A stretch of DNA of 64,000 nt from Finegoldia magna ATCC 53516 (GTDB lineage Bacteria; Bacillota; Clostridia; Tissierellales; Peptoniphilaceae), in the NCBI RefSeq assembly GCF_000159695.1, contig NZ_CM000955.1, positions 755,473 to 819,472 on the forward strand. The letters are read 5' to 3'. A model generated the notes under the pieces. That model was not told where the DNA came from. It saw only the letters and a list, made by a program, of their open reading frames with translations, and made no database searches. Position 1 is the stretch's first letter; every line of letters starts with the position of its first letter. The translations under genes were made by a program, and so were the position numbers. This document shows positions 16,774 through 25,324 of the stretch, one piece after another.

Positions 16774-17418
16774 TTACCTCAATTCTAAAATTTGTTTTGA
16801 TTTTTCTAATAATCTGTGTGCTTTATCTTGTGGATTGTCATCATTCATCAATGCTCTTACGACTGCTATCCCACTTGCACCACTACTTTTCAATACATCC
16901 ATGTTATCCTCATTTAAACCGCCAATAGCGACTGTTTTTATGCTTATGCTATTGTTGATATCTATTAGAGTCTCAACCGATGTTATTTTCGTTTTAACGT
17001 GGGTTTTCGTTGGATAAATCGCCCCAACTCCAAGATAATCTGCGCCTTCTTTTTCACATTGGATAGCTCTGTCTACGCTTTTTGCAGTTGCACCGATAAT
17101 GTAATTATCGCCCAAAATTCTTCTTGCATCTTCGATTTCCATATCTTCGTCTCCAAGGTGAACTCCAGCGCAGTCACTTGCCAAGCAAACGTCGATTCTA
17201 TCGTCAATTAAAAGTGGTACATCGAATTTATCGCAGATTGTTTTCACTTTTTTTGCCAAATCTATGTATTCCTTTGTAGAAATATTTTTTTCTCTTAGTT
17301 GCACCAATGTCACTCCACCTTTGAGTGCTTCTTCGATTTTTGTTAGAAATTTTTCTTCGTCAACTACATTAGTTCTATCAGTAACCAAGTACAAGCTAAG
17401 ATTCAACTTTTCTCGCAT
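16774..17418 (-). CDS. thiE: Thiamine-phosphate synthase
   Basis: This 214-residue TIM-barrel enzyme couples HMP pyrophosphate to hydroxyethylthiazole phosphate to make thiamine phosphate. Motifs in order: VQLREKN, LLIDDRIDVCLASDCAGVHLG, IGATAKSVDRAIQCEKEGADYLGVGAIYPTKTH, and AIGGLNEDN near the phosphate site. The length is normal. It overlaps thiM by 23 nt and follows it in the operon. Together with thiM and thiW it points to thiazole salvage; no thiC, thiD, thiG or thiazole biosynthesis gene is in the window. Confidence 0.95.
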   Translation of the reverse strand: MREKLNLSLYLVTDRTNVVDEEKFLTKIEEALKGGVTLVQLREKNISTKEYIDLAKKVKTICDKFDVPLLIDDRIDVCLASDCAGVHLGDEDMEIEDARRILGDNYIIGATAKSVDRAIQCEKEGADYLGVGAIYPTKTHVKTKITSVETLIDINNSISIKTVAIGGLNEDNMDVLKSSGASGIAVVRALMNDDNPQDKAHRLLEKSKQILELR

Positions 17419-18202
17419 TTATATTCTCCTTTATTTGCTCCCATTTTATTTTGGATAAATTATCATACAAGCCGATTTTAAACGAACTAAGTCCAACATT
17501 TTTATCCACCATTTCACAGCTAATATTCATCATACTAATTGCCAGAATACATGCCTCTATCGATTGCGATACACTAAGTGTACATGCTATCAAACTTCCC
17601 ACAACACAACCTGTCGCAGTGATTTTCGAAAGCCTTTCATCTCCATTGTTAAGTAGATAAATTTCATTTGCACACACAATATCTGTCTGTCCAGTTGCTA
17701 CAACGATTGAATGGTATTTGTCGTGTAAATCCTTGCAGTAATTTATCACATCGTTTACTTCAAGTTTTTTTGAATCCACACCTTTTGTGCTAAGATCTTC
17801 AATGCACAGTGATTTTATCTCACTATAATTTCCCTTTATGCAAGTTACCTTGTGTTTTTGCAAGATTTCTAGCGTTAAATCAAGCCTTAATCGTGACGCA
17901 CTCACTCCCACCAAATCCAACGTGATTGGGACTTTATTTTCATTTGCGATTCGCACCGATTTTTTGATTGATTCTATTCTGTAATCAGTTATATTCCCAA
18001 GATTTATAAGTAGAGAATCACAATTTTTCGTAACATCTTCCACTTCTCTAGGATTATCTGCCATAAACGGGCTTTGGTTAACACTTAGTACAGCGTTTGC
18101 CATATCATTGATGGATATCGCATTTGTAAGGCAATGAATCAGATTGTTTTTGTTATAAAGCTCAGAATAAATTTCTGAAAGTTTGTTTTTCAAATCATCC
18201 AT
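17396..18202 (-). CDS. thiM: Hydroxyethylthiazole kinase
   Basis: This 268-residue ribokinase-like enzyme phosphorylates 4-methyl-5-(2-hydroxyethyl)thiazole for use by ThiE. Visible motifs are the thiazole-binding SPFMADNPREVED, LLINLGNITD, VATGQTDIV, and the active-site region KITATGCVVGSLIAC with the conserved Cys. It overlaps thiW by 8 nt and thiE by 23 nt, so the three are tightly coupled. Confidence 0.95.
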   Translation of the reverse strand: MDDLKNKLSEIYSELYNKNNLIHCLTNAISINDMANAVLSVNQSPFMADNPREVEDVTKNCDSLLINLGNITDYRIESIKKSVRIANENKVPITLDLVGVSASRLRLDLTLEILQKHKVTCIKGNYSEIKSLCIEDLSTKGVDSKKLEVNDVINYCKDLHDKYHSIVVATGQTDIVCANEIYLLNNGDERLSKITATGCVVGSLIACTLSVSQSIEACILAISMMNISCEMVDKNVGLSSFKIGLYDNLSKIKWEQIKENINARKVES

Positions 18203-18704
18203 TGATACTTTCCTTTAATTTGTCCAGCATTTTATTTTTTTGCATAGCTTTTAAAAATGCATATGCAACAGTCGCTCCCATTAATGTCGCTAGAATAAAA
18301 GACGGTGTGTAGAAAAACAACGTCAAATTGCTTTTCCCAAAGAAAAACTTCATAACAGGAACGCTTACGATCGATCCTATTATTCCTGTGCCAATAACTT
18401 CGCCTATACAAGCCATAATCAATTTATTCGTTCTCTTATATAGCACACCCGATAAAAACGCACCAAATACCGCTCCTGTAAGTGCTAACGGTGGTATTGC
18501 CATAAGTGACATTCTGATTATTCCAATCAAAGTTGCACACAACAATGCATACCACGGTCCCAAAAACACCGCACACACGATATTTACAAAATGTTGCGTC
18601 GGACAAAATCCTACAACTCTTAAAATCGGAGATATTACAACGCCAATTGCGACAAATATTGAAAGCATTATCATTTTAATTAAAGTTGAATTATTTCTTG
18701 TCAT
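18195..18704 (-). CDS. thiW: Thiazole ECF transporter S component
   Basis: This protein is an integral membrane substrate-binding (S) component of an energy-coupling-factor transporter, thought to import the thiamine precursor hydroxyethylthiazole. I choose the ATG at 18702-18704 (169 residues, beginning MTRNNSTLIKMI). GAAGGATGG lies just upstream of it, while the longer in-frame start at 18743 has no such site and falls near the predicted transcription start. Five or six hydrophobic segments and the conserved GFCPTQHFVNIVCAVFLGPW support ThiW. The ECF ATPases and T component must be encoded elsewhere. Confidence 0.88.
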   Translation of the reverse strand: MTRNNSTLIKMIMLSIFVAIGVVISPILRVVGFCPTQHFVNIVCAVFLGPWYALLCATLIGIIRMSLMAIPPLALTGAVFGAFLSGVLYKRTNKLIMACIGEVIGTGIIGSIVSVPVMKFFFGKSNLTLFFYTPSFILATLMGATVAYAFLKAMQKNKMLDKLKESING

Positions 18705-18730
18705 AAACCATCCATCCTTCACTACCTTAT

Positions 18731-18760
18731 ATCTTACCATCAATCAATAATTCTTTACAA
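18731..18760 (-). promoter_or_regulatory. Possible thiW promoter
   Basis: On the minus strand TTGTAA (18755-18760) and TAAGAT (18731-18736) have an 18-bp spacer. The gap between uvrC and thiW is too short for a TPP riboswitch and no THI-box core is seen. Confidence 0.35.
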
Positions 18761-18777
18761 TAAAAAAATATAGCAAA

Positions 18778-20604
18778 TTATTGCTTAAAATAATTCACTA
18801 TATTTTCTGCTGCTTTTTCATTCATTCCATCTACTTCGCAAAGCTCTTCTACACTGGCTTTTTTTATTCTATCAAGCGTTTTGAAATGTTTCATCAAAGC
18901 TTTTTTCCTTTTTTTCCCGATTAATTTTATGTTGTCTAATTCAGATTTCTTGAAGTTTTTTTCGTGAAGTTTTCTGTGATAATTGATGGCAAATCTGTGT
19001 GTTTCTTCTTGAATTGCAAACAACAACCTGTACAAAGGAGTGTTCACTTTCAATCTGATTTCGTCGTTTTCGTAAATTATCCCACGCGTCCTATGCTTAT
19101 CGTCTTTTACAAGACCCAAAATTGGAATATCCAAGTTGAATTCGTCCAACACTTCTTTTGCAATGTTGACTTGACCTTTGCCACCATCCATCAAAATTAT
19201 AGAAGGCATTTCGTCAAAGCTGTTGTCTTTTTTATCAGAATCCAAAAGCCTTCTGAATCTTCTGGTCAACACTTCTTTGTGCGATGCGTAATCATCTGCA
19301 CCCTCTACGGTTTTGATTTTGAATTTACGATAATCTTTGGGAGATTTCGTGCCGTTTTTGAACACAATCATACTTCCCACAGAATCCACACCACTTGTGT
19401 TGGAAATATCGTAACATTCAATTCTATCAATTGGTTTAACTCCTGTGATGTCTTGCAAATCCAGGATTGCATTCTCGCGATTGCGTTCCCTTTTTAAATG
19501 TCTGGAGATGTATTTGTCCAATCCTTCTTTTGCATTTACTCTGACCATTTCCAAGAGGTCTGTCTTGTTGCCTCTTTTAGGAATTTTGATTTCGACCTTG
19601 GAACCTTTTTTCTCCGTTAGCATTTCTTCGATAAGTTCTCGGTCTTCGATATCAATATCAGTTAGGATTTGTTTCGGAACATACGTCAAATCAATGTAGA
19701 ATTGTTTGAAAAATTCTCCCACAATGTGTTCATTTGATTCTTCGTATTTATTGTCAATAATAAAATGCTGTCTTTCGATGATTTTCCCATTTCTCATGAA
19801 AAACACTTGAACACATACAGTCTCAGCTTCTCTCGCCATGGATATCATATCCAAGTCCAATCCCTTGGTGTTGGTTATGTTTTGTTTTTCCAAAATCACT
19901 TGTATATTCGCGATAGAATCTCTGAATTTCGCTGCCAATTCGAAGTTCAAATTCTTGGATGCAGCCATCATTTTATCGGTCAATTTCTTAGTCAGTTCAT
20001 CTTCACGACCATTCAAGAAATTTTCCACTTCTAATAATTCTTTGTTGTAATCTTCTTCGTCCACGTCATAAACGCACATTCCATCACAACGATTGATGTA
20101 GTAGTTCAAGCAAGGTCTCTTCAATGTTTGACCCTTATCAAAATTCAAATTACACGTTCTGATTTTGTACGTTTCGTGAATTAAATCTATAATATCATTA
20201 ACTGCATAAGCATTAGGAAAAGGCCCAAAATACTTTGCCTTATCCTTAAGCACACGTCTAGTTTTCAAAACTCTTGGAAACTTTTCGTTCGTGATTTTGA
20301 TGTAGGGATATTGCTTATCGTCTCTTAAAACGATGTTGTATTTCGGGCTGTTTTTCTTGATTAAGTTTGATTCAAGAACCAAAGCTTCACATTCATTATT
20401 TACGATAATATACTCAAAATATTCTACGTGACTTACCATTGCGGCGACCTTCGCAAGTTTTTGTGATGAATCAAAATATTGACCCACACGTCTTCTCAAA
20501 TCAATCGCCTTACCAACGTAGATTATCTCGTCATTTTTATCGTGCATAATATACACGCCTGGTTTGTGAGGTACTTTTTGCAGTTCTTTTTTAATATCAA
20601 ACAT
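18778..20604 (-). CDS. uvrC: UvrABC excinuclease subunit C
   Basis: This 608-residue protein makes both incisions in nucleotide excision repair. The N-terminal GIY-YIG nuclease domain has PGVYIMHDKNDEIIYVGKA near residue 15 and LRRRVGQYF. The UvrB-interacting UVR motif lies near residue 200-235 (LTKKLTDKMMAASKNLNFE). The RNase H-like C-terminal nuclease has ECYDISNTSGVDSVGSM and ILMDGGKGQVN, and the HhH pair is near the end (LMKHFKTLDRIKKASVEEL). The length is standard. It follows pepP by 2 nt and probably shares its transcript. Confidence 0.97.
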   Translation of the reverse strand: MFDIKKELQKVPHKPGVYIMHDKNDEIIYVGKAIDLRRRVGQYFDSSQKLAKVAAMVSHVEYFEYIIVNNECEALVLESNLIKKNSPKYNIVLRDDKQYPYIKITNEKFPRVLKTRRVLKDKAKYFGPFPNAYAVNDIIDLIHETYKIRTCNLNFDKGQTLKRPCLNYYINRCDGMCVYDVDEEDYNKELLEVENFLNGREDELTKKLTDKMMAASKNLNFELAAKFRDSIANIQVILEKQNITNTKGLDLDMISMAREAETVCVQVFFMRNGKIIERQHFIIDNKYEESNEHIVGEFFKQFYIDLTYVPKQILTDIDIEDRELIEEMLTEKKGSKVEIKIPKRGNKTDLLEMVRVNAKEGLDKYISRHLKRERNRENAILDLQDITGVKPIDRIECYDISNTSGVDSVGSMIVFKNGTKSPKDYRKFKIKTVEGADDYASHKEVLTRRFRRLLDSDKKDNSFDEMPSIILMDGGKGQVNIAKEVLDEFNLDIPILGLVKDDKHRTRGIIYENDEIRLKVNTPLYRLLFAIQEETHRFAINYHRKLHEKNFKKSELDNIKLIGKKRKKALMKHFKTLDRIKKASVEELCEVDGMNEKAAENIVNYFKQ

Positions 20605-20606
20605 TT

Positions 20607-22376
20607 CTATATTGCTTTTGTTTGTTGCTCAAGATATTCTAAGTCAGATCCTTCCAAATAAGGCGATAATTTGTCGTAGCATTCTTTGTTGTAATTATTC
20701 AACCATTCTAATTCGAAAGGAAGTAATTTTTCTTTGATAACAGGTCTTGTGTCGATTGGGCAGATAGATAATGATTCAAATCCCAAGAACTCACCGAATT
20801 CAGATTCTCCAACTTTGATGCAGTGCATAATATTTTCGATTCTAATTCCGTGTGAACCTTCGATATAAATTCCTGGTTCGTCACTTGTAACCATTCCTTC
20901 GTCCATGTCGATGTCGTTGTTCATTGAAGAAATTCTTTGTGGGCCTTCGTGAACTCCAAGGTAGAATCCAACACCATGGCCTGTTCCGTGTCTGAAATCC
21001 AACAATTCTTGCCAAATAGGTCTTCTAGCAATTGGATCCAAGCTTGATGATTTTGTTCCCTTAGGGAAAATTGTAGTCATCAAATTGATGTGTGATTTCA
21101 AAGTTAAAGTGTAGTGAAGTTTTTCGTCATCAGTCAACTCACCAAGAGCAACTGTACGAGTAATATCAGTAGTTCCGTCCAAATATTGCGCACCACTGTC
21201 AACCAAGTACAATCCTTTTGGTTGTAATGTCACTGGGTGATCAACAGATGGTTCGTAATGAGGAAGTGCCGCATTTTCTCCATAAGCAGATATAGTTCCG
21301 AAACTCAAATCCATGAACAAATCGCCTTGTTCTCTGAAATATCTCAACTTATCAGCTGCACTCATTTCAGTAACATTTCCAGTTGGCGTACCTGTTTCTA
21401 CCCAATTGAAAAACTTAATCAACGCAACACCATCTTTGATGTAAGCATTCTTTTGATTTTTGATTTCTGTTTCGTTCTTGTGAGCCTTCATCAAAGTTGT
21501 AGGTTGAATTCCTTTTGAAATTCTGATATTTGAATTAATTGAATTGTAAATTCTAACATTTGTCTTAGAAGGATCCAAGAACAAAACGCTCTTACCAGGA
21601 AGTCCACTCAAATCTTCGAACACTTTTTCGTAAGATTTTACAGTAACACCTTGTTCTTTCAACAATTCAACCAAATCGTCATCAATTTTTTCATCTTCAA
21701 TGTACAAATTAGCAAAATCTTTTCCAACTAATGCATAACTTATGATAACTGGATTGTACAAAACATCGTTACCTCTAATATTGTAAAGGTAGCAAATATC
21801 GTCCAAAGAACCGATAAAGTTATAATCACATTCATTGGAATCCATGAAATATCTCAACTCTTTTAATTTGGTCTTAGTATCTTTTCCACAGTACTTCACA
21901 TCAAATGCATAAGCTTTTGAGTTTGGCTTTTCAGGACGATCTTCCCAAATATCACCAACAAAATCCACATCAGTGATTATCATTCTGTCGCCTAATTTTT
22001 CTAACCATTGATAGTAATCGTTATAGTCCAAAGTAAGTCCGTCAACGCCTATTTTTCCGCATTCAGGAACATTTTCTTTCAAATATTCAATCAAAGTAGG
22101 AACACCAGGTTCTCCCATCTTCATCAAATCTACAGTAGAATCTTCAAGTTCTTTTGCAGCTTGAATAAAATATCTTCCGTCAGTAAACAAAGCTGCTTTT
22201 TTCTTCAAAATTACAGCAGTTCCTGCACTACCACTAAATCCAGTAATATATTTTCTAGTTTTATAATAATCTGCTAAATATTCAGATGTATGAGGATCGC
22301 TCGATAATACAACATACGCATCGATATTTCTTTCGCTCATTTTTTTTCTTAGCTTTTCTAATCTTTCTGTAATCAT
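20607..22376 (-). CDS. pepP: Xaa-Pro aminopeptidase, M24 family
   Basis: This 589-residue protein is of the large M24B X-prolyl aminopeptidase type with two creatinase N-terminal-like domains (residues 1-300) before the pita-bread catalytic domain. The dimetal ligands are visible: Asp in LVDSGAQYLDGTTDITRT, His in GHGVGFYLGVHEGP, Glu in TSDEPGIYIEGSHGIRIEN and the second Glu in the same stretch. It removes N-terminal residues before proline from peptides in the cytoplasm, which suits an amino-acid-fermenting anaerobe. AGGAGG lies before the ATG; a terminator for ychF separates it from that gene. Confidence 0.93.
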   Translation of the reverse strand: MITERLEKLRKKMSERNIDAYVVLSSDPHTSEYLADYYKTRKYITGFSGSAGTAVILKKKAALFTDGRYFIQAAKELEDSTVDLMKMGEPGVPTLIEYLKENVPECGKIGVDGLTLDYNDYYQWLEKLGDRMIITDVDFVGDIWEDRPEKPNSKAYAFDVKYCGKDTKTKLKELRYFMDSNECDYNFIGSLDDICYLYNIRGNDVLYNPVIISYALVGKDFANLYIEDEKIDDDLVELLKEQGVTVKSYEKVFEDLSGLPGKSVLFLDPSKTNVRIYNSINSNIRISKGIQPTTLMKAHKNETEIKNQKNAYIKDGVALIKFFNWVETGTPTGNVTEMSAADKLRYFREQGDLFMDLSFGTISAYGENAALPHYEPSVDHPVTLQPKGLYLVDSGAQYLDGTTDITRTVALGELTDDEKLHYTLTLKSHINLMTTIFPKGTKSSSLDPIARRPIWQELLDFRHGTGHGVGFYLGVHEGPQRISSMNNDIDMDEGMVTSDEPGIYIEGSHGIRIENIMHCIKVGESEFGEFLGFESLSICPIDTRPVIKEKLLPFELEWLNNYNKECYDKLSPYLEGSDLEYLEQQTKAI

Positions 22377-22440
22377 AAATTACCTCCTCGTAGTTATAAT
22401 AATTATATCACAAAAAATAACGATGTTTATTTTCACGCTA

Positions 22441-22472
22441 ACAAAAAAACTAGGTAAATTAATACCTAGTTT
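22441..22472 (-). terminator. Terminator of ychF
   Basis: A 9-bp stem AAACTAGGT / ACCTAGTTT (22448-22456 with 22464-22472) with a 7-nt loop is followed by a T-run on the minus strand. Confidence 0.85.
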
Positions 22473-22539
22473 GAAAATTATGCTAATATATTACCAATAC
22501 CTTTAACTGGTTTTTGATATTTTAAGATATAATTCTATT

Positions 22540-23637
22540 CTATACATTAAATCTAAAATGAACTACATCTCCATCTTGCATTAAATACTCTTTACCTTCC
22601 AATCTCATTAGGCCTTTTTCTCTAACTGCAGCCATTGATTTTAATTCGATTAAATCATCGTAGTTCACGATTTCTGCTCTGATAAATCCTCTTTGAATAT
22701 CTGTGTGGATTTTACCAGCTGCTTGTACTGCAGGAGTGTTTTTCTTGATAGTCCAAGCACGAGTTTCATCTTCTCCTGTTGTCAAGAAACTCATAAGTCC
22801 CAATAAATCATAGCTTTGTGTAATCAAATCGTCGATTCCTGATTTTTCAAGACCGATTGCTTCCAAGAATTCTTTCTTATCTTCTTCGCTGTCCAACGCA
22901 GAAATTTCCGATTCAATTTGCGCAGAAATTACAACTACTTTTGCATCTTCTGATTTTGCAAAATCTTTTACTTTTTGAACCATTTCGTTGTTTTCATAAG
23001 CATCCGCTACTTCATCTTCACTTACATTGCACACGTAAATTATTGGCTTTACGCTCAAAAGATTGAAGCTTCTCATAAGTTTCATTTCATCTTCATCCAA
23101 ATCCAAGATTCTGATTGATTTTCCTTCTGACAAAACGTCGTAGATTTTTTCAAGAAGATCTACTTCTTCCTTCAAATCCTTATTACCTTTCAAAGCTTTT
23201 CTGGATTTTTCTAATCTTCTTTCAACCATTTCCAAATCAGACAAAATAAGTTCGTAGTTGATAGTGTCGATATCTCTAAGTGGATCCACTGAACCATCAA
23301 CGTGAACTATATTTTCATCTTCAAAGCATCTTAGAACTTCAACAATGGCATCAGATTCTCTAATATTTTCCAAAAATTTATTTCCCAAACCTTCGCCCTT
23401 GCTTGCGCCTTTTACAAGTCCTGCAATATCGTAAAATTCGATTGTCGCTGGAATAATTTTTTTGGAATTAAAAAGTTCTGCTAATTTATACACTCTTTCA
23501 TCAGGAACATTTACAAGTCCGATGTTAGGATCTATCGTACAGAATGGATAGTTTGCCATTTCTGCACCTGCTTTTGTTATCGCATTAAAAAGTGTGGACT
23601 TTCCTACATTTGGAAGCCCCACAATACCTAATTTCAT
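22540..23637 (-). CDS. ychF: Redox-regulated ATPase/GTPase YchF (Ola1)
   Basis: This 365-residue OBG-type P-loop protein has LGIVGLPNVGKSTLFNAIT (G1), DIAGLVKGASKGEGLGNKFL (G3 and the Obg-type insert), an atypical G4 (VCNVSE) that explains ATP preference in the family, and a C-terminal TGS-like domain (TRAWTIKKNTPAVQAAG, IQRGFIRAEIVNYDDL). It binds ribosomes and 50S particles. I use the ATG at 23635-23637 because GGAG lies 8 nt before it; an ATG three codons earlier is too near the Shine-Dalgarno. The coding strand continues the minus-strand block. Confidence 0.95.
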   Translation of the reverse strand: MKLGIVGLPNVGKSTLFNAITKAGAEMANYPFCTIDPNIGLVNVPDERVYKLAELFNSKKIIPATIEFYDIAGLVKGASKGEGLGNKFLENIRESDAIVEVLRCFEDENIVHVDGSVDPLRDIDTINYELILSDLEMVERRLEKSRKALKGNKDLKEEVDLLEKIYDVLSEGKSIRILDLDEDEMKLMRSFNLLSVKPIIYVCNVSEDEVADAYENNEMVQKVKDFAKSEDAKVVVISAQIESEISALDSEEDKKEFLEAIGLEKSGIDDLITQSYDLLGLMSFLTTGEDETRAWTIKKNTPAVQAAGKIHTDIQRGFIRAEIVNYDDLIELKSMAAVREKGLMRLEGKEYLMQDGDVVHFRFNV

Positions 23638-23692
23638 ATCATTCACTCCTTTTAACTAACTCAAATTTTACCATATACCATATTTTTTGTAA

Positions 23693-23698
23693 ATTATA
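23693..23698 (-). promoter_or_regulatory. -10 element upstream of ychF
   Basis: A TATAAT on the minus strand lies about 56 nt before the ychF start. TTGACT further upstream is 22 bp away, too far for a normal spacer, so only the -10 is supported. Confidence 0.3.
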
Positions 23699-23730
23699 CG
23701 CATTTAAACCTGCTAACAAAAGTCAAGCAT

Positions 23731-23816
23731 AACCTGAAATTAATTTCAGGTTATTTGATTATTTGAGTAATTAAATTAGTGCATGGCAAACAAGCCGAGT
23801 GTAATCAATCGGCTTG
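23731..23816. repeat. Two hairpins beyond the IS110 transposase
   Basis: AACCTGAAAT-TA-ATTTCAGGTT (23731-23752) and CAAGCCGA/TCGGCTTG (23791-23798 with 23809-23816) are perfect inverted repeats. Neither has a strong T-run. The second follows the transposase stop and may belong to the right end of the element; the first may be a terminator separated from its gene by the insertion. Confidence 0.45.
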
Positions 23817-23838
23817 CTTCTTAATGTTGTTCTAAATA

Positions 23839-25061
23839 TTATGCTACTTTTAATTCTTGTTTTTGGGCTTTTGATTCCATAACTCTTGCATAGTAGATTC
23901 TTAAGAATTTGTTTAATCCTGCAAATTTACATACTTTTTTGGCTTTTCCTTCTTTTTCTTTTTTTATCATGTACTTATATATTTCATTTTCTGGTTTTTT
24001 AGCACTCATCATACATTTCATTGCCTGGTAGCCCACTTTTCTTAGTATTGCGTTTCCTCTTTTACTTATTTTTCTTTGATCTGCTTTAAAGTTTCCTGAT
24101 TCATATGGTGGTGCGTCTATCCCTATAAAGGATATTAGGCTTTTTTTGTTTTTAAATTTTGATAGGTCGCCAAATTCTGCTACTATTTGTACTGCTAATT
24201 TTTCTGATATTCCTGAGAATTTTTTTGCTTATTGATATTCTTCTAAGGGCTCGGATATTTCTATCATTTGTGATAAAATTCTATTTAGAATCTGATTTAT
24301 TTGTTTTATCAGGTTTATTCCTTCTCTGATATTTGTTTCTATTTTTGTGTTATGGGAAGGTTGTGTTGAGATACTATCCTCTGCTAATTGGTAAATGGCT
24401 TTTGCTTTGTTTGCATTTGGATGGTATCTCTTTTCTTTTGCCCACGTTTTATATTCTTCTACAAATTCTTCTTCTGTTTTTTCTAATATTAAGTCTTTAT
24501 GCCACCATTTTTCCAAAAAGTCTAATAGTTTATCTTTTGAAAAGTCTCCTGAACCATGGGTAATTAGTTTTTTTATTCCTGTAAATGTTTGATGTATTGT
24601 TTGATCTATGAAGTTCATTTGATTGATTCTTAAATCCATGTAATGTTGGTAGTTTCTATTTAATTCTTTTAAGACTCTGTAGTTTTCTTCATCTACTTTG
24701 TATTCTTCTAATTCTTTCCAATACATTAGTCCATATTCTGCTATTTGTTTTGCATCTATCTTGTCATTTTTTGCTTTCCTAAAGTTTAATGCTCGGCAAT
24801 ATTGTTTCATCTTTAGTGGATTTATTACTGCTACAAAGTATCCTCTATCTTTTAATTCATAAAGTATTGGTAGATGATATTTTCCTGTTGCTTCCATTGT
24901 TATTTTTACTTCTTCTTTTAATTTTTCTAGTTTCTCTATTAATTCTTCTACTTTTGTTTTTTTAGAGAAACATCATAGGGTTTCCAAATTATTTTGTTCC
25001 CTTGTTCTAATGCACAAACTGTTATTTTTTCTTTTGATATGTCTATTCCTACAGATATCAT
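23839..25061 (-). pseudogene. IS110-family transposase, frameshift and stop
   Basis: The start at 25059-25061 (MISVGIDISKEKITVCALE) shows the first Asp of the DEDD RuvC-like domain. The reading frame breaks at a run of seven A near 24955-24962. The -1 frame continues as KITMEATGKYHLPILYELKDRGY and runs to an in-frame TAA at 24229-24231. After this stop the same frame goes on with AKKFSGISEKLAVQI and SLISFIGIDAPPYESGNF to the natural end at 23839, containing the Tnp20/HhH part. Summed length is about 407 residues, full size for the family. One frameshift and one nonsense codon make it very likely inactive. The A7 run could in principle allow -1 slippage, but the stop codon still truncates it. 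Confidence 0.85.
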
Positions 25062-25246
25062 AATTTCCCTTCTTTCTTATTATTTTGTAGTTTCTACCTG
25101 CACCATTACACTCTTTTTAGCTTGTGACACGGACGTTTTGCCCAACCTGCTTAACCGAATATGAATAATGAAAAGGTAGTTGACAGTTTTAATGGCGGAT
25201 GTTTCAACCCTAAAAGAGCCTCGTCATACTACTTCTTCATTATACA
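25062..25246 (-). ncRNA. Candidate IS110 bridge-RNA leader
   Basis: This non-coding leader of about 180 nt lies directly 5' of the IS110 transposase, the position of bridge RNA in IS110-group elements. A TATAAT lies at its far end (25239-25244) without a -35 inside, as expected if the promoter forms at the circle junction. Two foldable segments are visible: GTAGT/ACTAC closing a loop with an inner GGC/GCC pair, and GGGC-AAAAC-GTCC further on. The guide loops cannot be assigned without defined element ends. Confidence 0.4.
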
Positions 25247-25247
25247 A

Positions 25248-25289
25248 AAATAGTGCAAGATAGGAATTACTTCCTTTCTTACACTATTT
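25248..25289 (-). terminator. Second terminator after the CWB2-lysozyme gene
   Basis: AAATAGTGTAAGA pairs with TCTTGCACTATTT (13 bp, one G-T) and encloses an inner AGGAA/TTCCT stem. A T-run follows on the minus strand. Confidence 0.6.
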
Positions 25290-25296
25290 ATGGTAC

Positions 25297-25321
25297 TAAA
25301 AAGAGCTCTTCTCAGAGCTCT
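25297..25321 (-). terminator. First terminator after the CWB2-lysozyme gene
   Basis: An 8-bp stem AGAGCTCT/AGAGCTCT (25302-25309 with 25314-25321) is followed by a T-run on the minus strand, a few bases after the stop codon. Confidence 0.85.
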
Positions 25322-25324
25322 AAT

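Larger units (their letters stand above)
23791..25246 (-). mobile_element. IS110-family insertion sequence, decayed
   Basis: The element comprises the broken DEDD transposase, a leader of about 180 nt in front of it and a short tail. IS110 elements lack clear terminal inverted repeats and often give no target duplication, so both ends are approximate. I placed them at the hairpin after the transposase and at the TATAAT in front of the leader. It sits between ychF and the CWB2-lysozyme gene without interrupting either. Confidence 0.55.

Noticed and set aside
18705-18777. Expected TPP riboswitch before thiW
   Set aside because: The gap is too short and contains no CTGAGA or other THI-box core.
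23731-23752. Hairpin as a terminator of ychF
   Set aside because: It lies upstream of ychF on the coding strand and has no T-run; the true ychF terminator is at 22441-22472.
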